Origin: Flavobacterium tagetis
Lineage (GTDB): Bacteria > Bacteroidota > Bacteroidia > Flavobacteriales > Flavobacteriaceae
DNA: 64,000 bases
Direction: 5' to 3'
Assembly (NCBI RefSeq): GCF_016735615.1
Contig: NZ_JAERSF010000004.1
Span: 62,001 to 126,000 of the forward strand
How positions within the stretch are numbered: position 1 is the stretch's first letter; every line of letters starts with the position of its first letter. This document shows positions 28,279 to 37,884 of the stretch, piece after piece. The notes under the pieces were generated by a model. The model did not search any database. It had not been told where the DNA came from and saw nothing but the letters and a program-made list of their open reading frames with translations. Position numbers and translations under genes: made by a program.

Positions 28279-28494
28279 ATGGCAAAACAATCAGCAATAG
28301 AACAAGACGGATCAATTATAGAAGCATTGTCAAATGCGATGTTCCGTGTAGAGTTAGAAAATGGACATATTGTAATTGCTCATATTTCTGGTAAAATGCG
28401 AATGCATTACATCAAATTATTACCTGGTGATAAAGTGAAACTAGAAATGAGTCCTTACGATTTGTCAAAAGCAAGAATTACTTATCGATATTAA
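28279..28494 (+). CDS. infA: translation initiation factor IF-1
   Basis: A 71-residue IF-1, one OB domain. [71 protein letters not shown]-type sequence is full-length for the family, with the rRNA-contacting [12 protein letters not shown] block. IF-1 occupies the A site during initiation and helps IF-2 and IF-3. It lies 7 bases after secY and 12 before rpmJ. The secY-infA-rpmJ-rpsM order is common outside Gammaproteobacteria. Confidence 0.97.
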   Translation: MAKQSAIEQDGSIIEALSNAMFRVELENGHIVIAHISGKMRMHYIKLLPGDKVKLEMSPYDLSKARITYRY

Positions 28495-28506
28495 AGGATA
28501 TTCACT

Positions 28507-28623
28507 ATGAAAGTTAGAGCATCAGTAAAAAAGAGAAGTGCCGAGTGCATTATCGTGCGTAGAAAAGGGAGACTGTACGTAATAAACAAAAAGAATCCTA
28601 GATTTAAACAAAGACAAGGATAA
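28507..28623 (+). CDS. rpmJ: 50S ribosomal protein L36, zinc-free form
   Basis: A 38-residue L36: [20 protein letters not shown] opens it and [11 protein letters not shown] closes it. The zinc-binding C(x)2C...C(x)nH set of the classical protein is reduced to a single Cys, so this is the C-minus type, which should be zinc-independent. L36 stabilises domains II, V and VI of 23S rRNA. It lies 12 bases after infA and only 2 before rpsM. The gene is easily missed because of its length, but position and sequence leave little doubt. Confidence 0.95.
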
Positions 28624-28625
28624 TT

Positions 28626-29000
28626 ATGGCAAGAATAGCAGGGGTAGATATCCCAAAAAACAAAAGAGGTGTTATTGCACTTACCTACATCTTCGGATTA
28701 GGAAAAAGTAGAGCTATTGAGATTTTAGAAAAAGCTCAAGTAAGCCAAGATAAAAAAGTTCAAGATTGGAATGACGATGAAATCGGAGCAATTCGTGAAG
28801 CTGTTTCATTTTACAAAATTGAAGGAGAATTACGTTCTGAAATTTCTTTAAACATTAAACGTTTAATGGATATTGGTTGTTACAGAGGTATTCGTCACAG
28901 ATCTGGTCTTCCATTAAGAGGACAAAGAACTAAAAACAACTCAAGAACAAGAAAAGGTAAAAGAAAAACTGTTGCTAACAAGAAAAAAGCAACTAAATAA
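28626..29000 (+). CDS. rpsM: 30S ribosomal protein S13
   Basis: A 124-residue S13. [30 protein letters not shown] is the canonical start with the helix-hairpin region. [44 protein letters not shown] carries the basic tail that reaches P-site tRNA. S13 forms head bridges to L5 and 23S helix 38. It opens the alpha-type block (rpsM-rpsK-rpsD-rpoA-rplQ), 2 bases after rpmJ and 8 before rpsK. Confidence 0.98.
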   Translation: MARIAGVDIPKNKRGVIALTYIFGLGKSRAIEILEKAQVSQDKKVQDWNDDEIGAIREAVSFYKIEGELRSEISLNIKRLMDIGCYRGIRHRSGLPLRGQRTKNNSRTRKGKRKTVANKKKATK

Positions 29001-29008
29001 TAAGTAAT

Positions 29009-29392
29009 ATGGCTAAAGCAACTGCAAAAAAACGTAAAGTTATCGTTGAATCAACGGGTGAGGCTCATATTTCTGCCACTTTTAATAACATTATTATTTC
29101 TTTGACTAATAAGAAAGGTGAAGTTATCTCTTGGTCTTCAGCTGGTAAAATGGGTTTCAGAGGTTCTAAAAAGAACACTCCTTATGCAGCTCAAATGGCA
29201 GCAGAAGATTGTGCTAAAGTAGCACTTGAGGCAGGACTTAAAAAAGTGAAAGTTTATGTAAAAGGACCAGGTAACGGACGTGAGTCTGCTATCCGTTCTA
29301 TTCATAACGGTGGAATTGAAGTTACTGAAATTATTGATGTTACTCCAATGCCGCACAACGGATGTCGTCCTCCAAAAAGACGTAGAGTTTAA
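29009..29392 (+). CDS. rpsK: 30S ribosomal protein S11
   Basis: A 127-residue S11. A basic N-terminus is followed by [50 protein letters not shown] and [48 protein letters not shown], both diagnostic. The C-terminal [13 protein letters not shown] is the 16S/mRNA platform contact. The gene is 8 bases after rpsM. A 92-base gap with a terminator-like structure separates it from rpsD, an unusual break inside this tight cluster. Confidence 0.98.
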   Translation: MAKATAKKRKVIVESTGEAHISATFNNIIISLTNKKGEVISWSSAGKMGFRGSKKNTPYAAQMAAEDCAKVALEAGLKKVKVYVKGPGNGRESAIRSIHNGGIEVTEIIDVTPMPHNGCRPPKRRRV

Positions 29393-29415
29393 TTTTTTAT
29401 TTTTATAGTATAAAC

Positions 29416-29481
29416 AAGGTAGAACATAGATTATCGAAGGATTAGACCTGAATTCATAATTTCTACCTTAAAATTTTTTTT
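29416..29481 (+). promoter_or_regulatory. attenuator-like structure before rpsD, candidate S4 leader
   Basis: AAGGTAGAA (29416-29424) and TTCTACCTT (29461-29469) pair perfectly over 9 bp. Inside, ATTAT (29430-29434) and ATAAT (29456-29460) stack on it, and AGG...CCT can pair at the tip. Four As then T8 (29474-29481) follow, ending three bases before the rpsD ATG. It resembles an intrinsic terminator or a ribosomal-protein leader. S4 is the classic autorepressor, so feedback by S4 at this site is a reasonable inference. Confidence 0.6.
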
Positions 29482-29484
29482 AAA

Positions 29485-30090
29485 ATGGCAAGATATACTG
29501 GTCCTAAAACCAAAATCGCTCGTAAATTTGGCGAAGCAATCTTCGGAGATGATAAATCTTTCGAAAAAAGAAATTACCCACCTGGACAACACGGGATGGC
29601 TAAAAAAAGAGGAAAAAAATCTGAGTACGCTGTTCAGTTAATGGAAAAGCAAAAAGCTAAATATTCTTATGGAATTTTAGAAAAACAATTCAGAAATTTA
29701 TTCGAAAAAGCATCAGCGACTAAAGGAGTAACTGGTGAAGTTTTATTACAATTATGCGAAGCAAGATTAGATAATGTTGTTTTTAGAATGGGAATTGCTC
29801 CATCTAGAAGAGGTGCGCGTCAAATCGTTTCTCACAGACACATTACTGTAAATGGAGAGGTTGTTAATATTCCTTCTTACCACCTTAAGCCTGGTGATAA
29901 AGTTGCAGTTCGTGAAAAATCTAAATCTTTAGAAGCTATCGAACGTTCTTTATCAAATTCAAGTCATGTTTATGAATGGATTACTTGGAACAATGATCTT
30001 AAAGAAGGAACTTTCGTTTCTGTACCTGCGAGACTTCAAATTCCAGAAAACATTAAAGAACAATTAATCGTAGAGTTGTACAACAAATAA
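29485..30090 (+). CDS. rpsD: 30S ribosomal protein S4
   Basis: A 201-residue S4. [37 protein letters not shown] is the Bacteroidota-type N-terminus, lacking the four-Cys zinc site of the other S4 type. The S4 RNA-binding domain reads [51 protein letters not shown]4 nucleates the 5' domain of 16S rRNA and is a repressor of the alpha operon in E. coli. Its start follows a hairpin/T8 element, and 21 bases later rpoA begins. Confidence 0.98.
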
Positions 30091-30111
30091 TAATTGACTT
30101 AGTCGAAATTT

Positions 30112-31104
30112 ATGGCAATATTTAATTTTCAAAAGCCCGATAAAGTTATCATGATCGATTCAACCGATTTTGAAGGTAAATTTGAGTTTAGACCTTTAGA
30201 ACCTGGTTATGGATTGACAGTTGGTAATGCACTTAGAAGAGTTTTGCTTTCAGCGTTAGAAGGTTATGCAATTACATCTGTTCGTATCGAAGGTGTAGAT
30301 CATGAGTTTTCTACTATTTCAGGTGTTGTTGAGGATGTTACCGAAATTATCCTTAATCTAAAACAAGTACGTTTCAAACGTCAGATTGAAGATATCGATA
30401 ATGAATCAGTTACTATTTCTGTTTCTGGTAAAGATCAATTAACAGCAGGTGATTTTCAAAAATTTATCTCAGGTTTTCAAGTTTTGAATCCAGACCTTGT
30501 TATCTGTAATTTAGATTCTAAAATCAAATTGAACTTCGATTTAACAATCGAAAAAGGTAGAGGATACGTTCCTGCTGAAGAGAACAAAAAACAGAATGCT
30601 GCAATTGGAACAATTTTTACAGATTCTATTTTTACTCCGGTAAAAAATGTAAAATATGCAATCGAAAATTTCCGTGTAGAGCAAAAAACAGATTACGAAA
30701 AATTAGTTTTTGAAATCAAAACTGATGGATCTATTAATCCAAAAGATGCTCTTACTGAAGCTGCTAAAGTTTTAATTCACCATTTCATGTTATTCTCTGA
30801 CGAAAGAATTACACTTGAGGCTGACGAAATTGCACAAACAGAATCGTATGATGAAGAGTCATTGCATATGAGACAATTGCTTAAAACTAAGCTTGTTGAT
30901 ATGGATTTATCTGTGAGAGCATTAAATTGCTTGAAAGCGGCTGAAGTTGATACACTTGGTGATTTAGTATCGTTCAATAAAAATGACCTAATGAAATTCC
31001 GTAATTTTGGTAAAAAATCTCTAACTGAACTTGATGAACTTGTTGCAGTGAAGAATTTAACTTTCGGAATGGATTTAGCTAAATACAAATTAGATAAAGA
31101 ATAA
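30112..31104 (+). CDS. rpoA: RNA polymerase alpha subunit
   Basis: A 330-residue alpha subunit. The N-terminal dimerisation domain (about 1-230) carries [46 protein letters not shown]. The C-terminal domain (about 250-325) has [50 protein letters not shown], with the helix-hairpin-helix that binds UP elements and regulators. It lies in the usual place between rpsD (21 bases) and rplQ (62 bases). Confidence 0.98.
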   Translation: MAIFNFQKPDKVIMIDSTDFEGKFEFRPLEPGYGLTVGNALRRVLLSALEGYAITSVRIEGVDHEFSTISGVVEDVTEIILNLKQVRFKRQIEDIDNESVTISVSGKDQLTAGDFQKFISGFQVLNPDLVICNLDSKIKLNFDLTIEKGRGYVPAEENKKQNAAIGTIFTDSIFTPVKNVKYAIENFRVEQKTDYEKLVFEIKTDGSINPKDALTEAAKVLIHHFMLFSDERITLEADEIAQTESYDEESLHMRQLLKTKLVDMDLSVRALNCLKAAEVDTLGDLVSFNKNDLMKFRNFGKKSLTELDELVAVKNLTFGMDLAKYKLDKE

Positions 31105-31166
31105 TTTACTTCATATTTTGCTCTCCATAGTGGATTGTAGCAAGATGAAGATAAAAAAAACACGTC

Positions 31167-31658
31167 ATGAGACACGGAAAAAAATTCAACCACTTAAGCA
31201 GACAGACTGGACATAGAAAAGCTATGTTGGCTAATATGGCTTGTTCTCTTATTGAGCACAAACGTATTAACACTACTGTTGCTAAAGCTAAAGCGCTTAA
31301 ACAATTTGTTGAGCCTTTAATCACAAAGTCAAAAGAGGATACGACTCACAATCGTCGTATTGTTTTTGCTTACTTACGTAACAAATACGCTGTTACTGAT
31401 TTGTTCAGAGATGTTGCCGCTAAAGTAGGTGACCGTCCAGGTGGATACACTCGTATCATTAAAGTTGGAAATCGTTTGGGAGATAACGCTGATATGGCGA
31501 TGATCGAACTTGTTGACTTCAATGAACTTTACAACGGAGGTAAAAAAGAAGTTAAAAAAGCGAAAAGCCGTCGTGGTGGTAAAGCTAAAAAAGCTGAAAC
31601 TGCTGCTCCTGAAGCCCCTGCTGCTGAATCAGAAACGACTACTGAAGCTTCTGAATAA
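31167..31658 (+). CDS. rplQ: 50S ribosomal protein L17 with C-terminal extension
   Basis: A 163-residue L17. The core (1-120) begins [64 protein letters not shown], the family signature. A low-complexity tail of about 45 residues follows ([17 protein letters not shown], then an Ala/Glu/Thr-rich end [21 protein letters not shown]), which is usual in Bacteroidota but absent from E. coli L17. It closes the translation cluster and is followed 27 bases later by an intrinsic terminator. Confidence 0.97.
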   Translation: MRHGKKFNHLSRQTGHRKAMLANMACSLIEHKRINTTVAKAKALKQFVEPLITKSKEDTTHNRRIVFAYLRNKYAVTDLFRDVAAKVGDRPGGYTRIIKVGNRLGDNADMAMIELVDFNELYNGGKKEVKKAKSRRGGKAKKAETAAPEAPAAESETTTEASE

Positions 31659-31685
31659 TTATGAGAGTAATCATTCTATAATATT

Positions 31686-31722
31686 AAAGGATAAACTAAT
31701 TTTTAGTTTATCCTTTTTTTTT
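31686..31722 (+). terminator. intrinsic terminator of the ribosomal-protein cluster
   Basis: AAAGGATAAACTA (31686-31698) and TAGTTTATCCTTT (31704-31716) form a perfect 13-bp stem with a 5-base loop, and the right arm continues into a T-tract. It ends the transcript 27 bases after the rplQ stop. Confidence 0.93.
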
Positions 31723-31800
31723 GATTTTTTTGAAACGAAAGAAATGTAACTTATTTAAAATGATAGGTTTTATTTTTACGAATGAAAGTTTTAAAAAATC

Positions 31801-31831
31801 TTGGAAGGGCTATTTTAAAGAAGTAAATTTG
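31801..31831 (+). promoter_or_regulatory. promoter of carA
   Basis: TTG (31801-31803), 20 bases, then TAAATTTG (31824-31831) matches the Flavobacteriia consensus. The start would be near 31836, giving a leader of about 70 bases before the carA ATG. A short AAACC...GGTTT-type pairing (31853-31869) is visible in it, with no convincing attenuator. Confidence 0.82.
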
Positions 31832-31905
31832 CAAAATTCTAATTACACTTAAAACCTACGTTTTGGTTTTATAACTTGATTAAAAAAAACAATACAAATT
31901 AAATA

Positions 31906-33015
31906 ATGAAATACACAACACGACAAAGCGCCATTTTATTACTTAGTGATGGGACAATCTTTCACGGAAAATCTATCGGAATCAGCGGTAAAACTTTCGG
32001 TGAAGTTTGTTTTAATACTGGAATGACAGGGTATCAGGAAATCTTTACTGATCCTTCTTATTTCGGACAAATTATGGTTGCTACAAATACACATATCGGA
32101 AACTATGGTGTTAATGATTCTGAGGTGGAATCTGATAGTATTAAAATTGCTGGTTTAGTTTGTAAAAACTTTAGTTTTAATTATTCTAGAGAAAATGCTT
32201 CTGGAAGTTTAGAAGATTATTTTGCTAAACAAAACTTAATCTGTATTTCTGATGTAGATACTCGTGCACTTGTGAGTTACATTCGTGATAACGGTGCTAT
32301 GAATGCTGTAATTTGTACAGATGGTACTTCAATTGAAGACTTGAAGAAAGAATTGGCTAATGTGCCAAATATGGAAGGTTTAGAGTTGGCATCAAAAGTT
32401 TCTGCCAAAGAGCCATACTTCTTTGGAGACGAAAATGCTACTTACAAAATCTCGGCTTTAGACCTTGGTATCAAAAAGAATATCTTGAGAAATCTTGCAA
32501 AAAGAGATTGTTACATTAAGGTTTATCCTTTCGATTCAACTTACAAAGATATGACTGAGTTTAATCCTGATGGATATTTCTTGTCAAATGGACCTGGTGA
32601 TCCAGATCCTTTATTTGGAGCAATTCAGGTGGCAAAAGAAATTTTAGCCGATAATAAACCTTTATTTGGAATCTGTTTAGGGCACCAAGTGATTGGTCTT
32701 GCAAATGGTATTGAAACTTATAAAATGTTTAATGGCCACCGAGGAATTAATCATCCAGTTAAAAACATCATTACAGGCAAAGGTGAAATAACTTCTCAAA
32801 ATCACGGGTTTGCTGTTAGAAAAGAACAATTAGAAAATCATCCAGAGTTAGAAATTACTCACTTACATTTAAATGATGGCACTGTTGCTGGAATGCGAAT
32901 GAAAAACAAAAATTGCTTTTCAGTGCAATATCACCCAGAGGCTAGTCCAGGACCACACGATTCGTCATATTTGTTTGACCAATTTGTGGAGAATATTAAA
33001 AGTAGCAAAGTCTAA
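31906..33015 (+). CDS. carA: carbamoyl-phosphate synthase small (glutaminase) subunit
   Basis: A 369-residue CarA, which hydrolyses glutamine and passes ammonia to CarB for pyrimidine and arginine synthesis. The N-terminal domain has LLSDGTIFHGKSIGISGKTFGEVCFNTGMTGYQEIFTDPSY. The C-terminal class-I amidotransferase domain has LFGICLGHQVIGLA with nucleophile Cys257, and QYHPEASPGP with His343 and Glu345. All triad residues are present. It stands alone between the ribosomal cluster and eno with its own promoter. carB is not in the window, so the two subunit genes are unlinked or lie far apart. Confidence 0.97.
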   Translation: MKYTTRQSAILLLSDGTIFHGKSIGISGKTFGEVCFNTGMTGYQEIFTDPSYFGQIMVATNTHIGNYGVNDSEVESDSIKIAGLVCKNFSFNYSRENASGSLEDYFAKQNLICISDVDTRALVSYIRDNGAMNAVICTDGTSIEDLKKELANVPNMEGLELASKVSAKEPYFFGDENATYKISALDLGIKKNILRNLAKRDCYIKVYPFDSTYKDMTEFNPDGYFLSNGPGDPDPLFGAIQVAKEILADNKPLFGICLGHQVIGLANGIETYKMFNGHRGINHPVKNIITGKGEITSQNHGFAVRKEQLENHPELEITHLHLNDGTVAGMRMKNKNCFSVQYHPEASPGPHDSSYLFDQFVENIKSSKV

Positions 33016-33116
33016 AACGATGTAGTTAATAAATAAACGGGTTTAATGACTAAAGCTCGCTTATAGTATTAAATATTTTTATAATTTCGAAAAAAAAAAA
33101 TATAATTTATTAATAA

Positions 33117-34421
<1,305 letters not shown>

Positions 34422-34441
34422 TTGAACAAATTATATATTGG

Positions 34442-34473
34442 AAAAAACCATCCGCCGCCGCGGATGGTTTTTT
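34442..34473 (+). terminator. intrinsic terminator of eno
   Basis: CCATCCGC (34448-34455) and GCGGATGG (34460-34467) pair perfectly around a CGCC loop, with flanking A6 and T6 extending the stem and a T-tract after it. It is the most GC-rich spot between genes in this part of the window. Confidence 0.95.
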
Positions 34474-34530
34474 TTTGGACTTTTAACAAATTCATAGCAG
34501 TATTCTTTTTTTAATTAGTCTTAAATTCAT

Positions 34531-34538
34531 TAGATTTG
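34531..34538 (+). promoter_or_regulatory. candidate -7 element of gltA
   Basis: TAGATTTG matches TAnnTTTG exactly, 36 bases before the gltA ATG. At the expected -33 spacing the sequence is TTT rather than TTG, so this is a moderate call. Confidence 0.45.
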
Positions 34539-34574
34539 ATAAATTATTATTTAAAGAATTATTTCCAGTATATT

Positions 34575-35852
34575 ATGTCAAAAATAGCTACATTAGAAAT
34601 AGATGGTAAGAAGGTTGAGCTTCCAGTAATCACAGGAAGTGAAAACGAATCAGCTATCGATATTAACAAATTACGTGATTTAACAGGTTATATTACTCTT
34701 GATCCAGGGTATAAAAATTCAGGATCTTGTACAAGTGAAATTACTTTCCTAGATGGAGAGGAAGGAATTTTGCGTTACAGAGGATATTCAATCGAAGATC
34801 TTGCTGAAAAAGCTAGTTTCTTAGAGGTTTCATATCTTTTGATTTTTGGTGAATTACCTACAGCTAAGCAATTAGAAGATTTTGAAAATGGTATTAAAAA
34901 ACATTCTTTGGTAAACGAAGAAATGAAAAATATCATTGACGGTTTCCCTAAAACAGCTCACCCAATGGGAGTGTTATCTGCTTTAACAAGCGCTTTAACA
35001 GCTTTTAATCCAAAAGCAGTTAATGTAGATAATGAAAAAGAAATGTACGAGGCTATTTGTAAAACAATGGCAAAATTTTTAGTGATTGCTACATGGACTT
35101 ACAGAAAGTCTATGGGTTATCCTCTAAATTACTATGATAACACAAAAGGTTATGTAGAAAGTTTCATGCAATTAATGTTTAAATTGCCTACAGGACCTTA
35201 TGCTGCAAATCCAGTAATTGTAAACGCTTTAGATAAATTATTTATTCTTCATGCAGATCATGAGCAAAACTGTTCTACTTCTACAGTTAGAATGGTAGGT
35301 TCTTCTCATGCTGGTTTATTTGCTTCAGTTTCTGCAGGGGTTTCTGCTTTATGGGGGCCACTTCATGGAGGTGCAAACCAAGCGGTACTTGAAATGTTAG
35401 AAGAAATTAATAAAGACGGTGGAGATACTGATAAATTTTTAGCGAAAGCGAAAGATAAAAATGACCCATTCCGTTTAATGGGATTCGGACATAGAGTTTA
35501 TAAAAACTTTGATCCAAGAGCTAAAATCATCAAAAAAGCAGCAACAGAAGTATTAGAAACTTTAGGTGTTGAAGATCCGATTTTGGATATTGCTAGAAAA
35601 TTAGAGAAAGCTGCTCTTGAAGATGAATACTTCAAATCAAGAAACTTATATCCAAACGTTGATTTCTACTCTGGAATTATCTACAGGGCTTTAGGAATTC
35701 CAACAGATATGTTTACTGTAATGTTTGCAATTGGAAGATTACCAGGTTGGATTGCGCAATGGAAAGAAATGCGTGAAAATAAAGAGCCAATCGGAAGACC
35801 AAGACAAATTTATACAGGACATCCTTTAAGAGAATTTAAGTCTAATAAATAA
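34575..35852 (+). CDS. gltA: citrate synthase
   Basis: A 425-residue type II (NADH-regulated-size) citrate synthase, which condenses oxaloacetate and acetyl-CoA. I use the ATG at 34575 (MSKIATLEIDGKKVELP), the usual N-terminus, rather than an upstream TTG. Catalytic features are visible: the active-site His in GPLHGGANQAVL, the His in MGFGHRVYKNFDPRA, and the downstream Asp in NVDFYSGII. The substrate loop SSHAGLFASVSAGVSALWG precedes them. It lies alone between the terminators after eno and after itself (35859). Confidence 0.97.
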   Translation: MSKIATLEIDGKKVELPVITGSENESAIDINKLRDLTGYITLDPGYKNSGSCTSEITFLDGEEGILRYRGYSIEDLAEKASFLEVSYLLIFGELPTAKQLEDFENGIKKHSLVNEEMKNIIDGFPKTAHPMGVLSALTSALTAFNPKAVNVDNEKEMYEAICKTMAKFLVIATWTYRKSMGYPLNYYDNTKGYVESFMQLMFKLPTGPYAANPVIVNALDKLFILHADHEQNCSTSTVRMVGSSHAGLFASVSAGVSALWGPLHGGANQAVLEMLEEINKDGGDTDKFLAKAKDKNDPFRLMGFGHRVYKNFDPRAKIIKKAATEVLETLGVEDPILDIARKLEKAALEDEYFKSRNLYPNVDFYSGIIYRALGIPTDMFTVMFAIGRLPGWIAQWKEMRENKEPIGRPRQIYTGHPLREFKSNK

Positions 35853-35858
35853 AAAACG

Positions 35859-35888
35859 AAAGCTTTACTTTACTGTGAAGCTTTTTTT
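35859..35888 (+). terminator. intrinsic terminator of gltA
   Basis: AAAGCTT (35859-35865) and AAGCTTT (35878-35884) form a 7-bp stem with a 12-base loop followed by a T-tract. The T-tract merges with the TATATTTG (35888-35895) that may promote the next gene. Confidence 0.75.
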
Positions 35889-35895
35889 ATATTTG
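35888..35895 (+). promoter_or_regulatory. candidate -7 element of the guanidino-hydrolase pair
   Basis: TATATTTG fits TAnnTTTG and starts in the last T of the gltA terminator. The leader to the ATG at 35915 would be about 13-15 bases. At the -33 distance the sequence is TTA instead of TTG. Confidence 0.45.
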
Positions 35896-35914
35896 CTCAA
35901 AATATAATAAAGTT

Positions 35915-36829
35915 ATGTTGCAATTAAATGTAAAGAACGAAACGTCTCGGCTTCGGGCTGTAGTTTTGGGTTCTGCTGTTCATAATGGTCCAACTCCAAC
36001 TATAGATGAGGCTTATGACCCTAAATCATTGGAACATATTAAGGCAGGGACTTATCCTGTAGAAAAAGATATGGTTGCTGAAATGGAAGCTTTTAATGCT
36101 GTTTTTCAGAAGTATGATGTAACTGTTTATCGTCCAGAAATGATCGAAAATTACAATCAGATTTTTGCTCGTGATATTGGATTTGTAATTGATGATGTTT
36201 TTGTGAAATCTAATATTCTGCCGGATAGAGAAAGAGAATTAGATGCTATTCAATATGTAATTGATCAGATTGATCCTTTGAAAGTGGTTCGTCCTCCAGA
36301 AGAAGTTCATATCGAAGGAGGAGATGTTATGCTTTGGAATGATCATATTTTTATCGGAACTTATAAAGGAAGCGATTATAAAGATTATATTACTGCAAGG
36401 ACAAATATGCATGGTGTAAATTATATTAAATCTTTGTTTCCTAATAAGATTGTGAAGGAATTTGATCTTGTAAAATCTTCATTGGAAGCGAGGGATAATG
36501 CTTTGCATTTAGATTGTTGTTTTCAACCTGTTGGAAAAAATAAAGGAATTATCTACAAAAGAGGTTTTCGCGAAGAAGCAGATTATCGTTATTTGGTAAA
36601 ACTTTTTGGAAAAGAAAATTTATTTCATATCGAAAGAAATGAAATGTATAATATGTTTTCGAATGTGTTTTCGATAGATGAAAATGTCGTTGTTTCTGAG
36701 AAGAATTTTACGAGGTTGAATAACTGGCTTCGTGAAAATGGTTTTACTGTGGAAGAAATTCCATATGCTGAAATTTCAAAGCAGGAAGGTTTGTTGAGAT
36801 GTTCAACTTTACCATTAATTAGAGACTAA
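35915..36829 (+). CDS. guanidino-group hydrolase/amidinotransferase-family enzyme (DDAH/arginine-deiminase-like)
   Basis: A 304-residue member of the guanidino-modifying enzyme superfamily (five-bladed propeller). The catalytic scaffold is visible: ARDIGF (85-90), HIEGGDV (132-138), HLDCCFQP with His198 and a C-terminal GLLRCSTLPL with the nucleophile Cys296. The family covers arginine deiminases, dimethylarginine hydrolases and glycine amidinotransferases, which differ by small loops, so the substrate (arginine, methylarginine or citrulline-like) cannot be settled by eye. It precedes a CtlX-like homologue by 37 bases. The pair probably acts in arginine/citrulline breakdown. Confidence 0.8.
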   Translation: MLQLNVKNETSRLRAVVLGSAVHNGPTPTIDEAYDPKSLEHIKAGTYPVEKDMVAEMEAFNAVFQKYDVTVYRPEMIENYNQIFARDIGFVIDDVFVKSNILPDRERELDAIQYVIDQIDPLKVVRPPEEVHIEGGDVMLWNDHIFIGTYKGSDYKDYITARTNMHGVNYIKSLFPNKIVKEFDLVKSSLEARDNALHLDCCFQPVGKNKGIIYKRGFREEADYRYLVKLFGKENLFHIERNEMYNMFSNVFSIDENVVVSEKNFTRLNNWLRENGFTVEEIPYAEISKQEGLLRCSTLPLIRD

Positions 36830-36866
36830 AAATTCGTTTCAAGTTTGAAACAAAAAAAGATAAAAA

Positions 36867-37802
36867 ATGAGACAAACTACTAATGCTATCGTGATGATTC
36901 GTCCAGTTGCTTTCAGAATGAATGAGCAGACGGCTGTAAATAATTATTATCAAAAAGTATTAGACGGACTTTTGCCAAGTACGGTTAATGCTAAAGCACA
37001 GCAAGAATTTGATGCTTTTGTAGAAAAACTAAGAGCGGTTGGTGTTGATGTAACTGTGGTAGATGACAATATAGAGACTGATACTCCGGATAGTATTTTT
37101 CCAAACAATTGGGTTTCATTTCATGAAAATGGAGATGTGGCGCTTTATCCAATGTTTGCTGAAAATCGTCGTCAAGAACGTCGTGAAGATATTTTAGATA
37201 CTTTAGAAGAAAAAGGATTTGAAATTTCTAATATTATGGATTATACTTCTGCAGAAGAAGATGGCATTTTCTTAGAAGGGACAGGAAGCTTATTATTAGA
37301 TAGAGCTAATGGAAAAGCGTATTGTGCATTATCACCAAGAGCTGATGAAGAATTGTTTATAGAGTTCTGTGAAGATTTTGATTATGCTCCAGTAATTTTC
37401 GAAGCTTTCCAAACTGTTGATGGCGAGCGCAAATTAATTTATCATACTAATGTAATGATGTGTCTAGGAGAAACTTTTGCAGTTATCTGTGCCGATTCTA
37501 TTGATGATAAGAAAGAGCGTAAAATGGTTTTGGATAATTTGAAAGCAGATAAAAAAGAAGTTATTTTAATTTCAGAAGATCAATTAAATAATTTTGCTGG
37601 TAATATGTTGGAAGTTCGTGGGAAAGATGATAAGAGATATATTGTAATGAGCGCATCGGCACATCAAAGCTTGACTCCAAAACAAATTGCACAGTTAGAA
37701 AATCACGCAGAGATTTTAAGTTCAAGTTTGGATACTATAGAAGCCTGTGGCGGTGGTAGTGCTAGATGTATGATGGCAGAAGTTTTCTTGCCAAGAGATT
37801 AA
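36867..37802 (+). CDS. ctlX: citrulline-utilisation hydrolase CtlX-like (arginine-deiminase-related)
   Basis: A 311-residue protein of the same superfamily. PDSIFPNNWVSF (74-85) replaces the simple ARD motif, LEGTGS (136-141) holds the acidic substrate contact, YHTNV (192-196) gives His193, and CGGGSARCMMAEVFLP gives the nucleophile Cys301. This pattern is that of CtlX, reported from Francisella as a citrulline ureidase producing ornithine. The call to this subfamily is from remembered motif pattern. It shares an operon with the preceding homologue. The convergent terminator at 37823-37868 closes it. Confidence 0.78.
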   Translation: MRQTTNAIVMIRPVAFRMNEQTAVNNYYQKVLDGLLPSTVNAKAQQEFDAFVEKLRAVGVDVTVVDDNIETDTPDSIFPNNWVSFHENGDVALYPMFAENRRQERREDILDTLEEKGFEISNIMDYTSAEEDGIFLEGTGSLLLDRANGKAYCALSPRADEELFIEFCEDFDYAPVIFEAFQTVDGERKLIYHTNVMMCLGETFAVICADSIDDKKERKMVLDNLKADKKEVILISEDQLNNFAGNMLEVRGKDDKRYIVMSASAHQSLTPKQIAQLENHAEILSSSLDTIEACGGGSARCMMAEVFLPRD

Positions 37803-37822
37803 AATAAGAAGACTTTAATAAA

Positions 37823-37868
37823 AAAAGAAAAGGGATAGAATCACAATTGATTTTATCCCTTTTCTTTT
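37823..37868. terminator. bidirectional intrinsic terminator between ctlX and marC
   Basis: A long near-perfect inverted repeat: AAAAGAAAAGGGATA on the left and TATCCCTTTTCTTTT on the right, with GAATC/GATTT partly pairing inside and a short loop. A-runs on one side and T-runs on the other let it work for both convergent genes. Confidence 0.88.
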
Positions 37869-37884
37869 GGAAAATATATTTGAA

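Noticed and set aside
34536-34574. A longer citrate synthase start at a TTG
   Set aside because: It would start within the TAGATTTG promoter element, and the usual N-terminus is at 34575.
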